Shown here: one piece after another, positions 11,593-22,569 of the stretch
Layout: the number at the start of each line of letters is the position of its first letter
Position numbering within the stretch: position 1 is the stretch's first letter
From: Dioszegia crocea
Lineage: Eukaryota; Basidiomycota; Tremellomycetes; Tremellales; Bulleribasidiaceae
Direction: 5' to 3'
NCBI GenBank assembly: GCA_001600615.1
Contig: BCKK01000009.1
Location: 186,156 to 250,155, forward strand
DNA: 64,000 nucleotides
Made by a program: the position numbers and the translations under genes
Notes under the pieces: generated by a model
What the model was told of the DNA's origin: nothing
Databases searched by the model: none
Seen by the model: the letters and a program-made list of their open reading frames with translations, nothing else

Positions 11593-12600
11593 CGTAGACT
11601 GAAGGGGAACGTGCACGGCTCATCGACCTGATCTCATCAGCATTTGAGCAGCGCGTTATCGCTGGTAGACGTACCTCTCACCACGAATGTTTGACTGGAA
11701 TATCAGCGAGGCTCTTGAGCTTGGATCAAGTGATGTGCCTACCTTTAGTACTTCCCCAGATGTGCTATCGTGGCGTTTGATGGCTCAGGCACGGGCGCGA
11801 GCCGGGGTGAAACAACCTGGAATCTGAAACGGTGCCCTACGCAACGCCTTCTCACAACTTGACGACCAATATCCCCCGGCCCGGCGGTAGATGTCGACAA
11901 GTGGTGACTGGTGACTGTTATGTCCTGTATGAGCGGTGATTGCTATCGTGACGCGTCGAGGCCAGTCCCTTACCCATACCCCAGGGGAAGTATATGGTTA
12001 AATGACGATGAGATGAGGATGAGTGAATGAGTGATAGGAGGGATACCTTTGACGCCATGTTTGTCCTTCTCACCTGTCCGTGCCCTGTCCCTGAGTGAAG
12101 GTGAAGGGAAAGGATGCCTTGTGTGGGGCAGGAGTGGTGTGTCCGAGCGTCCTTTCCCGAAACCATAAGTCAGTGTTCGACCGAAATGCGTTCCTCGGCT
12201 TCGGCTCTCATCGATATCGATCATTGTGAGCGATGGGACCTTATCTCAAACGTGTGAAGTATGTATCTCTGCCGATCCCAGGAGGCGCTGCGCTGAGGAG
12301 CGTCAAGGAGAGCGGAGCATACAATGCAAGGTATATCTGTGATCTGTGAGCCAAACAAGGTTCGCAAGCCTGAATCAGGTCCAGCGGTCCAATTGCATGC
12401 AAGCGCCATCTAACAACCCCCGCACGGACTGCTTTCAGCTTACGTATTTCTTGGCCACGTGCTCAGCCAAGGTCCGCCCGGCAACCATAGAGGCCGGTTT
12501 CCGTCGGCTTTAAATTTCGTCATGGATACACAGGCAAAGCTTTCATCTCATCCATCTATCGTACCGATTTTAAGGATAGACACAGAACGACGGGCGTAGA
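11593..12600. other. Divergent promoter region of about 1 kb
   Basis: Lies between the Ser/Pro-rich gene (-) and the CoA carrier (+). A minus-strand reading frame near 12224-12050 (MIDIDESRSRGTHFGRTLTYG...) is followed by a possible donor and could be an upstream exon of the Ser/Pro-rich gene, but I cannot link it. A CACGTG E-box is at 12456-12461, about 140 nt before the carrier start. Confidence 0.4.
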
Positions 12601-14105
12601 ATGTCCTCCTCGTCAACAGCTGACGACATTACACGAAATTTCGATCGAAAAGGGAAATCACGCGCAGTTGATAATGACATCGTCGATGAGTCCTATTCGC
12701 CCCATGCTCTCAATTCGCATTACCCACCAGCGAGGGAGAGTGAGCGATGGACTACAGCGACTATGTGGCGAGATAGTAGGCGGAGAGCTCAGGCAGATAA
12801 GCGATCTTGGGATTATGGTGGGTTTTTGCTTATCGCTCGAGGGGAGTCGAGGTGGTCGTGTGCCCATAGCTGACGGTCAGCGCTGAGTAGTGGTGTTGCC
12901 GGAGGAGTTGCCGGATGCGTAGTGAGTATCATTATCATGTAGGTGTCGAGTAGTGCTGATAGCCAGGCCAAAACAGCTATAGCCCCCCTGGATCGGATAA
13001 AAATCTTATTCCAAACTTCCAATACGGAGTTCAGCAAATATGCCGGTGAGTCCTGGTTGTCTGCCGAGTGGAGTCTGGCTAAAGGTTTAGGAAGTGCAAA
13101 AGGTCTCGGATCAGCTATGAGCCATATATACCGAACAACTGGTGTCCGAGGTTTATTCCAAGGACACTCAGCGACATTACTACGGATATTCCCTTATGCT
13201 GGAATCAAATTTATGGCTTATGACTGGTTAGAAGCTGTACGTCTTTACCGGGTCTCATTGCTGATACCAGATTTTAATACCCACACCAGATCATCGTACA
13301 CCTCAACGATACTTCCTAGCCGGCGCAACCTCCGGCGTAACCTCTGTATTCTTCACCTACCCTCTCGAACTCCTACGCGTTCGACTAGCATACCAAACTC
13401 GTGAAGGCGAACGTACAACACTCCGACAGGCCGTCAAGTTGATATATCATGAAGCGGCCGTTTCACCTTCTCCCCTCTCTCCCAAATCAACAGTATCGCC
13501 ATTTATCCGGAATCTACCTTTCTACCCGTTCTATCGCGGATTTTCAATAACGATATTAGGAATGATACCTTATGCGGGAGTATCATTTTTGACATATGGG
13601 ACGTTGAAAAGATATTTGCCAGAATATTTACCAAAAGTGGCAGAATGGAAGACATCTTCGGATTTAGCGTGCGGAGCGGTGGCGGGTGCAGTCAGTCAAA
13701 CGGCTAGTTATCCGTTTGAAGTGGTTAGGAGGCGGATGCAGGTTGGGGGGGCAAGAGGTGGAGTGGGTGTTAGTTGGAAAGAGGCGATAAGGGGTGTTTG
13801 GAATGGTGAGAGGCCGGGGATAAGGGGGTTCTTTGTGGGGTTGAGTATTGGGTATTTGAAGGTTGTGCCTATGACTAGGTGAGTTTTGGCTTGGTGGGGT
13901 TCTGGTGCGCGTGGATTGGCTGGGTGGGGGTGTGAATCGGTGGATAGGCCGGGATGTGGTTGTGATGGTGGTATAGATGAGGAAGGTGACAAGAGCGGAA
14001 CCGACATGTGGCCTGATCGCTGTGGTGTACGTGGCCGAATCGCACTGACGAACCAGTATATCATTTGCCACTTGGCAACTCATGAAACGAGCCTTAGAGA
14101 TCTAA
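12601..14105 (+). CDS. LEU5: Mitochondrial carrier, coenzyme A transporter type (LEU5)
   Basis: A solute carrier of the inner mitochondrial membrane, similar to yeast Leu5 and human SLC25A16/42, needed to accumulate CoA in the matrix. Three Solcar repeats carry their signatures: TAIAPLDRIKILFQTSN (hallmark of the Leu5/GDC group), YPLELLRVRLAYQ and YPFEVVRRRMQVGG. Six TM segments are expected. A hydrophilic N-terminus of about 70 residues precedes the first repeat. The last exon is short and easily missed. VVPMT|gtgagt joins across about 170 nt to acceptor ctgacgaaccag, giving SISFATWQLMKRALEI and TAA at 14105. This recreates the expected VPM..ISF..W/YE..K ending. Introns also fall after SWDY, GCV, EFSKYAG and YDWLEA. 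The total is about 400 residues. Confidence 0.85.
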
Positions 14106-14191
14106 ACGCATAACACCTAGACAATAATCACACAGCATGGACATGTATCTAACTTGGTTGTATGCGTACATATACTCGCCAACCACTCTTT

Positions 14192-14811
14192 TCAATCTTG
14201 CGTGTGCATTGACATTTCTTGCTCCTTCGCGTCTATCTGACGTACAGGAACCATCATCCAACCACGCTCTACCTCGCCCGGCATCCCACAGACATTCATC
14301 GCCCCATCGCCCTTCTCACCCTTCTCACCAAATTCCCCGCACCTCCGCCCCAAATCCTCCCGCCTACTTTTCCAGACCGAGTAGTTGTCGTGCTAGACAT
14401 GGTGGAGAATGAACCCCGAGGGCGTAAAGATGGGACGCTAAAGGAACTGGAAGTTGGAAGGATTTGACATATGAGCTCTTTGGGGTGTGGCTGGGATTGG
14501 GAATGTGAAGCGGTGGAATGGGAATGGGAATGGGCGAATTGGGTGATTCGGTGCTGGATGATCAGTGTGGAAAACTTACGGTACTGGGATGGATGGGGAG
14601 GTGCGGCTTCAGAAGAAGGGAGAGGGAAGGGACGGGGAACGAGGGACATACTTCGAAAGAATCCTTTTCGAGGTTCTTGTATCCACTTGAAGGATTTCGA
14701 CGGAGAGTGGGGAATTTACTGATGGGTCAGCATAAACTCAGATTGAGGTACATGGTGCTTTCAGTGCTCGGACGAAAGAATGAGAGGTAGAGGGACATAC
14801 GTGCTGATCAT
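14192..14811 (-). CDS. Possible small multi-exon gene, unknown function
   Basis: ATG at 14811-14809 begins MIST and meets a textbook intron (gtatgt...gctgacccatcag). After it the frame reads KFPTLRRNPSSGYKNLEKDSFE and meets another gtatgt donor. Downstream choices are ambiguous. One acceptor gives a Ser/His-rich tail ending VRRVRRAMGR. Another pair of junctions, through a 27-nt exon, gives a charged tail beginning HDNYSVWKSRREDLGRRCGEF and ending near 14192. The plus strand is also open across the second half. The first intron is convincing; the product is not recognised. It lies tail-to-tail with the CoA carrier. Confidence 0.3.
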
Positions 14812-15623
14812 TATAGATGATAGCCGAGACGGGGGGAATGTAGGGATGGAGCGCCAAGGATGAAGAGGCTCAGACTATATCTGGGGAAAAGTGGGGGTGG
14901 GGATTGTCGTCCAGACGGGGCTGATTGTTTGGGAAGATCGGTGAGTGGGAGAGATCGGGTGGACAGTGGCATGCCGGGGCTGGCTGTATGGCGAGGCTAT
15001 GGCTGCGGTTGGGATGAGTCAGGCGTGGATGTTTCTGACTTGGATCTGAGACGTCAGCTGCGGCCGAATATGAAGAACGTCACGGAATCCGATGAGGGAT
15101 ATCGATAGGTAGTGGTCGATGTTTTCTGTTCTGTATCTTGGTCCTATGCACTACGGTTCATACACAGTTATTCCGTGGGTATCGGACTCAACGCATCATC
15201 AGGCCATATCCACACTGTCAAACCTCGCCTCGAACTTCAAAGCAAACAGAATAGGCAGGGAACCTCCGCCGCGCCACGCTCAAGAAGATGAAACGACGCA
15301 CGGACTTCCAGGCACCGCACCAAAAATCCAAGCAACCAAACAAAACTTTCGCCTTGCCCCTATTGATCTTTTGCAGTCATCCACTAATTACGACGTACAC
15401 AATCAAACGCCAGCCTCAGATCTTCACGAAGAGAACCTAAAGAATATACTGCGCGGTTTTTTATACAATCAAACCTAGCTATGCCCTACTCGAATCCGCC
15501 CCAAACGATCATAGAAACCTATAATCCGGAGTTGCTTAATCCTATTATCCGCTCTTGTCATACTGCACCATAAGCCCTGTGGATATATAACCTCACGCTT
15601 CAATATAAGTGGCTATAAACACG
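14812..15623. other. Intergenic, promoter of RRN6-like gene
   Basis: No gene supported. A plus-strand frame (15119-15478) has no motifs or plausible splice sites. The part next to 15624 is AT-richer and carries a TATA-like box. Confidence 0.4.
15584..15590 (+). promoter_or_regulatory. TATA-like box before RRN6-like gene
   Basis: TATATAA lies 34 nt before the chosen ATG at 15624, close enough to be a core promoter element with a short leader. Confidence 0.3.
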
Positions 15624-18600
15624 ATGTCATACCCAGCCACAGTCACATCATTCCATCAAGTCAAAAATAAAGGCGGACGACCTAGGAAATCCGGACCGAC
15701 GATCCGGGAGCACGACGGGCATTCGGACAATGATGAAGAAGTCGGCACTGGAGCTAGGGCGAGTGGGGCGGGTACAGGAAAGGGAGTCGATAAGGGACTA
15801 AGGGGCGTTGAGCTTTCATTTGGACAAGAGGGGAGTGCGAGGGTTGAGAAGGGTCCTAGGGGTTGGAAATGGGGGTTTGTGTCTGAAAGTCAGGGTGAGT
15901 AATTTGTGATCCTATTCCTGGGGAATGGGCTTTCTTCTTGAAGTCCAAGTCAAAGCGGATCTGACAGACCAGATAATGTCAAGCTTGGCCTAGGAACCCC
16001 TTCGGCGGTCTTCCCTCCCAGTCGACAATTACCAATTATAACTCAATCCGAAACTCCCAACAACGCTCAGTCGGTAAGTCCACATTTCATCATACAACAC
16101 TCATCTCACTGTACCTTACCCTCTACTACGCGTTGATGTACTGCAACTTGCTAGAATAACAAGCTGAAACTACAGCTCGAATACGTCAGACAGATCTGTG
16201 ACAAATACGAACATCTAGGCCTTGACGATTTAGTCACTGTCGAACTGGAACATCAGGCCGATATCCTCGGAAAGGAATCTAAGGGGGGATATGATCCTTA
16301 CGTGGGGAAAAGGATGGTTCATGCTCGGATTGGGCATGCTAAGTTGGGGAAGAATTTGGTTTTGTTTCCTGGTGAAGAATTGGGGAATCACCTTTGTACG
16401 TGCCGATGTGTTTCTTCTGGTACCAGCAGAGTGGGGATTCGCGTGGCGGTAGGTGGCCAAGGGGTAGTATCGATGCCGGGGGAAGATACCGATATCATCA
16501 GCATGGAGTTTGAGGATTTTATCACTTTCGCAAGACCCATAGCTGACTCCCTGTCTTAGGTATCGCCACCCTCTTAGGCGACTCTAACAAAAGTATCAAA
16601 GCCACCAAATTGACTCGGTTCATAATCGGATCTACGCCAGCCGAGAAATATCCTACTCCAATACTTCAGATTGTCCACTCTCAGGTGACTTCGCCACACC
16701 GAGAAGACTGTAAGCTCACCACCTCGTCGTGTCCGCATCGTGCTCAAGCTGACTTGGAGCAGTACACGCTACATCCTTGATTATCCGACAACACTCTTCT
16801 CTGGTCATGTATCGTCTGACTCCCGACCCATCTTTCAACCCCTCTCACCTTTCCGTTGGCGCATCAGCTGGACTTCCGGTGAAAATGGCTAAAATTGGAG
16901 AGATACGGAATGAAGATTTGGGCGGAAAGAGGCCTATAGATGTGGCGATGGATCCGACAGAATGGGGGAAGGCGGTGGTTGTTGATGAAGGCGGAGGTGT
17001 TTGGGGGTGGGGTTGGAAGAGGGTTACGATGGGCGCTAAAGGGGAAAGTGGGATGGTGTTGTGAGTTCCTATCCAAATGTGGTGGACTTGGACTGACAGT
17101 CAGGACTAATATACGTCCGTCAATCAAGCAAGACAGAGATCAATTCCACCGGGTATCATTTGGGACTCAGCAAGGGACGATCCTAGTGATTTCATCCTCC
17201 CAAGCCGTGATTATTGATGTAGAAGTGAGCTTTCAGTCCTTCATCTTTTGCCAGAAGGGTCAAAGCTGACACGCTTAGAATCCATCTTATCCCACCACAA
17301 CTATCCTATCCCTCGGACCCGAAAGACAATTCGTCGCTCTAGACACTACGGCCCATTCTCGACAAGCTGTATATACGTGTCTTGCAACTAAACGCGAGAT
17401 ATTATGGGTAGACGAAGCCAGGCCGAGTGACCATCCCGTTTTGAGTTGGAAACATGAGTTTTCAACAGATGGTTTGAGGGATTTAGAGATTACAAACATT
17501 CGTCAAGAAGATAGTGGTACGTTCCCCTTCTTTCATTTCATTTCTCGTACTAAACAATCAGATCGTTACATCCTCTCATCAAGATCCAACCCCACTTTAC
17601 TCATATTCCACCTCTCCCCCCACCCGCCCCTCCGCTCTCTCCATACCCCATATACATTCCAACTGGACCTCGATTCTCGCTTAAATCCATTATCCGACCT
17701 AGTGGTTCTGGACCGTCATGCCGAATTACCCCAAGTGGACGAACAGGCTTTATCCCTCTTGGCGATATCTACCGATGGGGGACTGTGGAGCGTTCCGATC
17801 GCACCATATGCCGAAGTAGAAGATGGCGGGGAGACGGATCTGCGGGTTGCATGGGATGCAGAGTTGCAGGTCCGGGCGAATGAGGGATTGGGGAATGGAC
17901 GCCATGAGGGACAGGCAGGCGAGACGAAGTTTACCATTATGGATGCTAGATGGGCTTGGCTGGGTCAGTTTTGTTCTCTGCATGGTTTCGCCAAAGAAGA
18001 AGCTGACATGTACAGCAATCAACAAAGAAGTCGTGCCGGATGAAGACGACCCTCTTTTCTCTGCCAAAGTATTCGAGCGACATATCCGCGAGCTTGACGC
18101 ACCGTTCGATCATTTCGTCACTGCGTGAGTCGTCACCCCTTTCTCGCGATACTTTGCGCTGACAAGTCAGAGCAGAACTTGCCCGAGATGCAATGTTGGC
18201 AGAGGGCGAACCCAGGCGCTCTCATATCCTTCGTCAACTCCCTATCGACCAACTTGATCCCGAAGAAATCACCCGACTTTCAGCCATAAACCTCGAGCGG
18301 GACTTACATCTCGTCTCCCACCAGCCTATCTCCCCAGCTGCTATCGACGGTCATCTCAATACCGACTCCCCCTCCTTAGACAGAGTCGATAGCATACGTC
18401 AGGCACTTGTGGTCGCTTTCCCTTTAAGGGCCGATACGACTTCGTCAAAATCCCGTCATCGGCGCTGTTTGGATGCTTTGGCTATTGATCTGGCTTTCTC
18501 AACGGCTGTATTGTCTTCCGAGGCTATACCGTCTATATCCACCGATCCACCTCCGGTCGCCGATACGGATGACGATGTTCTTGCTCGAGCGGCAGGATTG

Positions 18601-19326
18601 ACTCTGACCGATTCTGGTCCGCCCGGTGTTGAGTTTACTGTACTCCTTCCGAAAGTAAATGACGGATCTGGCCAGGCGGGTGAAGAAGGGAATGATATTG
18701 AGGATGAAGAAGAGGACGCAGAGGCTGTCAAGCCTAATCCTCGCTTGGAGTCTTTACAGGATATATCGGTCAGGTCTCTCATGGCGGAATGGAGACCTGG
18801 AACAGGGGTATCTGAATATCAGTGGAAACCATGGGTTGACACTGGTGCGGACGGTCCCTCTTCAGCCAATCATCTATCCATATCAATCCCAACTTCATCG
18901 TCTCTCGGTACTGCACGTCCAATCCGACCACTACCTTCATCCCCTCGACCAAACTCACCTCGACATCATCATTCCCCATCCACCAATGCTGGACAAGCCT
19001 TCTTTTCCCAACCTGTCCCCCTGAATCGATACGCTCCACCTGTCGTTCAATCTCAACCAACACCTCAGGGAAACGTACCGTGGTATCAACCCATCCCCAA
19101 GGGCGGTATGGCCGTACCTGTCATGATGCCGTCGGGCTTTAACTCGAGGGGTTCTTCACCTGTTGGAGGAGTGTCGGGCTCGAGAGCGAGGGAGGGTGGG
19201 GAGAGTTATGGAGAGAGTCAAGAGACACTGTGGGGAGCTGCGACTCAGGTGGAAAGGGGCCCGTTTGGGGGGAGGGTGGGTGAGGGGAAGAAGAAGAAGG
19301 CTAAGAAGCGGGTTGGCGGGTTTTAG
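15624..19326 (+). CDS. RRN6: RNA polymerase I core factor subunit, RRN6-like
   Basis: Rrn6 with Rrn7 and Rrn11 forms the core factor that recruits RNA polymerase I to the rDNA promoter in the nucleolus. The protein starts MSYPATVTSFHQVKNKGGRPR and is split by about eight introns. A middle region with propeller-like strands contains LSLGPERQFVALDTTAHS and REILWVDEARPSDHPVLSWKHEF, in the style of the Rrn6 beta-propeller. The long last exon (18193-19326) is helical, then Ser/Pro-rich with an acidic stretch. It ends in the motif that marks fungal Rrn6 proteins: TQVERGPFGGR followed by a Lys-rich run and VGGF. Length is about 980 residues, in range for the family. I chose the ATG at 15624; no in-frame ATG lies just upstream. 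Confidence rests mainly on the C-terminal signature and the WxDE...W/H element. Confidence 0.72.
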
Positions 19327-19627
19327 GTGGAGATGGATGGGACTGGTGAGGGGCGTGATGATCTTGAAGGAATTACGCGTTGTAGTCTAAGTTGTACTTA
19401 TAGGAATCAGTTGTACCTCACCATGCTCGACGAGAACCTCAGTGCTATAGACACGAAAGTCGACCCTCGCCCTCGTCCTGCAGCTTAGTCGTACCAAGCC
19501 AGCTGCAAGCTGTACCCAGCGTCAAGATGAAACACGTCCGAAACCGCCACTAACAACAAATTGCGGGGCTCCACGCCAGCTGCAGTTTTTGAGCCCAAAG
19601 CCTGCATTTCATACATCTCCTTCATAC
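19327..19627. other. Intergenic between RRN6-like and MSS116-like genes
   Basis: About 300 nt between two plus-strand genes. It should contain the RRN6 terminator and the helicase promoter; no distinct motif is visible. Confidence 0.4.
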
Positions 19628-21953
19628 ATGTTGAGCTCTATATCAAAGACACTCACAACACTCGGACTCACCCATAAAACAGCTTACGCTCTAACTACAA
19701 TGTCTGCTCCTCCTGCTCGAGGAGGTTACCGAGGCCGTGGAGGTCCTAGACGGCCTCAGCAGCCCCGACCTGCACCTGGATCCGGCGCTACCCCTGCTTC
19801 AGCCGCTACGAAGCGCTTCACCGGCGTGACCTCTACTGCCGATTCGACGCCCATGGCCAGTGGGACTGCTACGCCTGTTGCAGGCGGCGGATCAGGTGTC
19901 CGATTCCGGGATTTTGAGGGTTTGTCAGATGAGGTGTTGAAAGGTATCCCTTTTGAGTTTTGTACCGAAGTAAGTCAGTCCGAGCGAAAACGTGGTGTAG
20001 TGCTGACGAACAGGTACAAGCTGCGACTCTACCGGCCGTTCTGGCAGGACATGATCTCCTCGCTCAGGCGAAAACAGGAACAGGCAAAACCCTCGCTTTC
20101 CTCGTCCCTACCATCCAACGTCTCCTCAGCTCTCCCGCTCCACCGTCTAACACAACAACCGTCCTTATCCTCTCACCCACTCGAGAATTGGCTTTACAGA
20201 TCAGCGAGGCCGCAGAGGGTTTATTGAGAAACCATCAGGATCAACTTGGTGTACGATGTGTTGTCGGAGGAACAAATATGCAAAAAGATATTAGGGATCT
20301 GAAATCCCGTCGGTGAGCAAGGTCGGTCCACGTATGTGCCAATGGCCGTTGTGCTCATACGCCAGTGCGGATATATTGATTGCTACACCTGGAAGATTGT
20401 TAGATCTGATTGAGAATGCTGGGATTGCTCAGAGATTCGCAGGGATTCGTAAGTCCCATTAAATGTCGGAGCTGATTGTAGGCTCTCTTATTCTCGATGA
20501 GGCCGATCGATTGTTGGACCAGGGATTCAGACGCGAGCTGGTCAAGATTATCGAAGCTCTTCCACCTAAGAGCAAGCAGTCTCGTCAGACTTTACTGTTC
20601 TCAGCTACCATCCCCGCCGAGGTTCACAATGTAAGTTGTCGAAAGATCTCGTACTCTGCAGACCATATCAGCTAACTCATAGATCGCTTCCTTGGCTCTA
20701 GATGCGCACCACAAATTCATTTCCACTCTCACAGAAGAGGATGTGAATGTGCACGAACATGTCATCCAGGAAAGCCTCGTTGTACCCGATAACGACGTCT
20801 TTGTCGCCGGTGCAGAGGTGATCTTTAGGGAACAGAGCTTATCCGCTGAGCGAGGTGGATTCAAGGGTGAGCTGATTTCCTCCTACCAAAGAGGCTTAAG
20901 CTGACATACAGTCATGTCATTCCTGCCCACCGCTCGATCTGCCGCAATCATGTCCGACATCTTTAAAGCACTCGACCCCACGGTCGCTATCCCAGTTTGG
21001 GAAATACATTCCAGAATGTCACAGCCTGCCCGAATGAAGGCGATTGAGCATTTCCGCGCTGCGCCCACGGGCGTTCTCTTCTCTTCAGACGTCATGGCGC
21101 GTGGAATCGATGTCAAGGGCGTGACTGGTGTGGTCCAAATTGGTCTTCCTGCCAATCCAGAGCAGTGTAAGTTTACTCATATATCCATGAGTGTATACCT
21201 CCAGCTGACATAGCAGACGTCCATCGATTGGGCCGAACAGCACGAGCCGGAAGTAAAGGCCACGGTGTCCTCGTCCTAGGGGCATTCGAATCCTCTTTCC
21301 TCCGCCACAAGACAATCCAAACATTCAACATTCTTCCATACACTGCCTCCTCCCCCGACTCCCGTAACTTTGCGCGAAAGCATATCGAATCGGCCCTCCA
21401 AGCCGTTCCTGACGAGGCGAAAACACAGGCGTACCAAGCGTGGCTGGGTTATTATAATGGGAGTACAAAGGTGTTTGGATGGAGTCAGGCGGACCTGATT
21501 AAGGGTGCGAATGATTTTGCGAGGGTGTCCCTGGGATATAAGGGGGAGCAGGGGCAAGGTGGGGAATGGAAACCACCGGGATTGTTAGCTAAGACGGTTG
21601 GGAAGATGGGGCTGAAGGGTGCGCCGGGGTTGAATATCGTTAGAGAGACTCAAGGGGCTGGGGGAGGAGGCGGAGGTAGTGGTGGTGGGCGCGGTGGTGG
21701 TGGAGGTAGGGGAGGAGGAGGCGGTGGTGCTGGCGGCGGCGGAGGAAGAGGGGCGGGAGGNGGAAGGGGTGGGCCTGGCGCTGGCGCTGGCGGAGGTAGA
21801 GGCGGAGGGATGTCTCGGGGAGGCGGAGGAGGTCGAGGTGGTAATGCCGGTGGTGGTGCGTCCATACCAGGTAGCGGTATTCCTGGATCTGGAGCTGCTC
21901 CATCGAGCGGGCCTCAGCGGGGTAATAACAGAAGGAGGGGTACGAATGCTTAG
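19628..21953 (+). CDS. MSS116: DEAD-box RNA helicase, mitochondrial MSS116/CYT-19 type
   Basis: An ATP-dependent RNA chaperone that in fungi helps group I/II intron splicing and translation in mitochondria. Helicase motifs in order: Q-motif region [22 protein letters not shown], Ia SPTRELALQ, Ib [50 protein letters not shown]. After the core come [29 protein letters not shown] and a Gly/Arg-rich RGG-type tail, as in Mss116. The first ATG (19628) gives [21 protein letters not shown], an amphipathic basic leader suited to mitochondrial import. An internal ATG at 19700 would remove it, so dual localisation is possible. Six or more short introns are present. The tail has an undetermined base (21761), so its length may be wrong. 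Confidence 0.85.
21655..21870 (+). repeat. Gly-rich (GGN) coding repeat with ambiguous base
   Basis: Imperfect GGN trinucleotide repeat encoding Gly runs broken by Arg, Ser and Ala in the helicase tail. An N at 21761 marks an assembly ambiguity, so copy number is uncertain. Confidence 0.8.
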
Positions 21954-22140
21954 AACATAGACAGTGCACCGGTTTTAATGATGACCCTAGAATTTGCTGA
22001 TCTTTCAAAATTCAAAAATCGCTTCCAGCCGCCTAAGGTCAAGGACGTACGCGACACGATGTATAACCAGCTGCTGCGAAGGACCGACAGTGATGTTGGG
22101 GTGCGAAACGCCAAAATGGGGGCGCAAAATGCCAAAAATA

Positions 22141-22235
22141 GTGGGATCCGTGGATCGAACACGGGACCCGCGGATATACTGCTAAATCATAAGACTCATT
22201 GCAATCCGCTACAACTACCACTGTGCTAATCCCAC
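22141..22235 (-). tRNA. tRNA-Cys (GCA) with a 23-nt intron
   Basis: On the minus strand the 7-bp acceptor stem is perfect (GTGGGAT with ATCCCAC). The T arm is CCGTG-TTCGATC-CACGG. The anticodon stem GCGGA/TCCGC encloses TTGCAA, a 23-nt intron after position 37, then A38. The anticodon is GCA (Cys). The next base is T, the discriminator expected for Cys, and a run of five T follows at once as a Pol III terminator. The D arm (GCAC...GGTAGTTGT) pairs poorly, with one base more than standard, so the gene may be a diverged copy. It lies between the helicase and the first dynamin gene; the rest of 21954-22140 shows nothing else. Confidence 0.75.
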
Positions 22236-22569
22236 GACGGTCAAAGCTGACTTTGCAATTTATTATAAGCTTAGCTCTGAATGCCGCAGCGCACTCACTG
22301 GAATTCGCCTCTCCATCGAAGGACGGATCGAAGATCGTTCCATCCTTGAGGGGTATCTTTGCTGTGAGACTCTGCGCAGATACGCTGTCCCTTCGAGGTC
22401 CTCTCCCGTCGCCTTGAACCCAGCTCTAGGCCTACTCGCTATGACAGGAGCGCAACTTGCCACATCCGCCAAATTCCCTCAAGGGGCAATACCGGAAATT
22501 CCCACAGCTTACGATAACGGATAGTTTCAGATCCAACCTCCAACTCATACCTCATCTTGACCACAACCA
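22236..22569. other. Intergenic, promoter of dynamin A
   Basis: Between the 5' end of tRNA-Cys and the dynamin-like gene. No clear element seen; it should hold promoters facing both ways. Confidence 0.4.

Noticed and set aside
21655..21870. Possible minisatellite or recombination element in the Gly-rich stretch
   Set aside because: It stays in frame with the helicase and encodes a normal RGG-type tail; the N indicates assembly difficulty, not a separate element.
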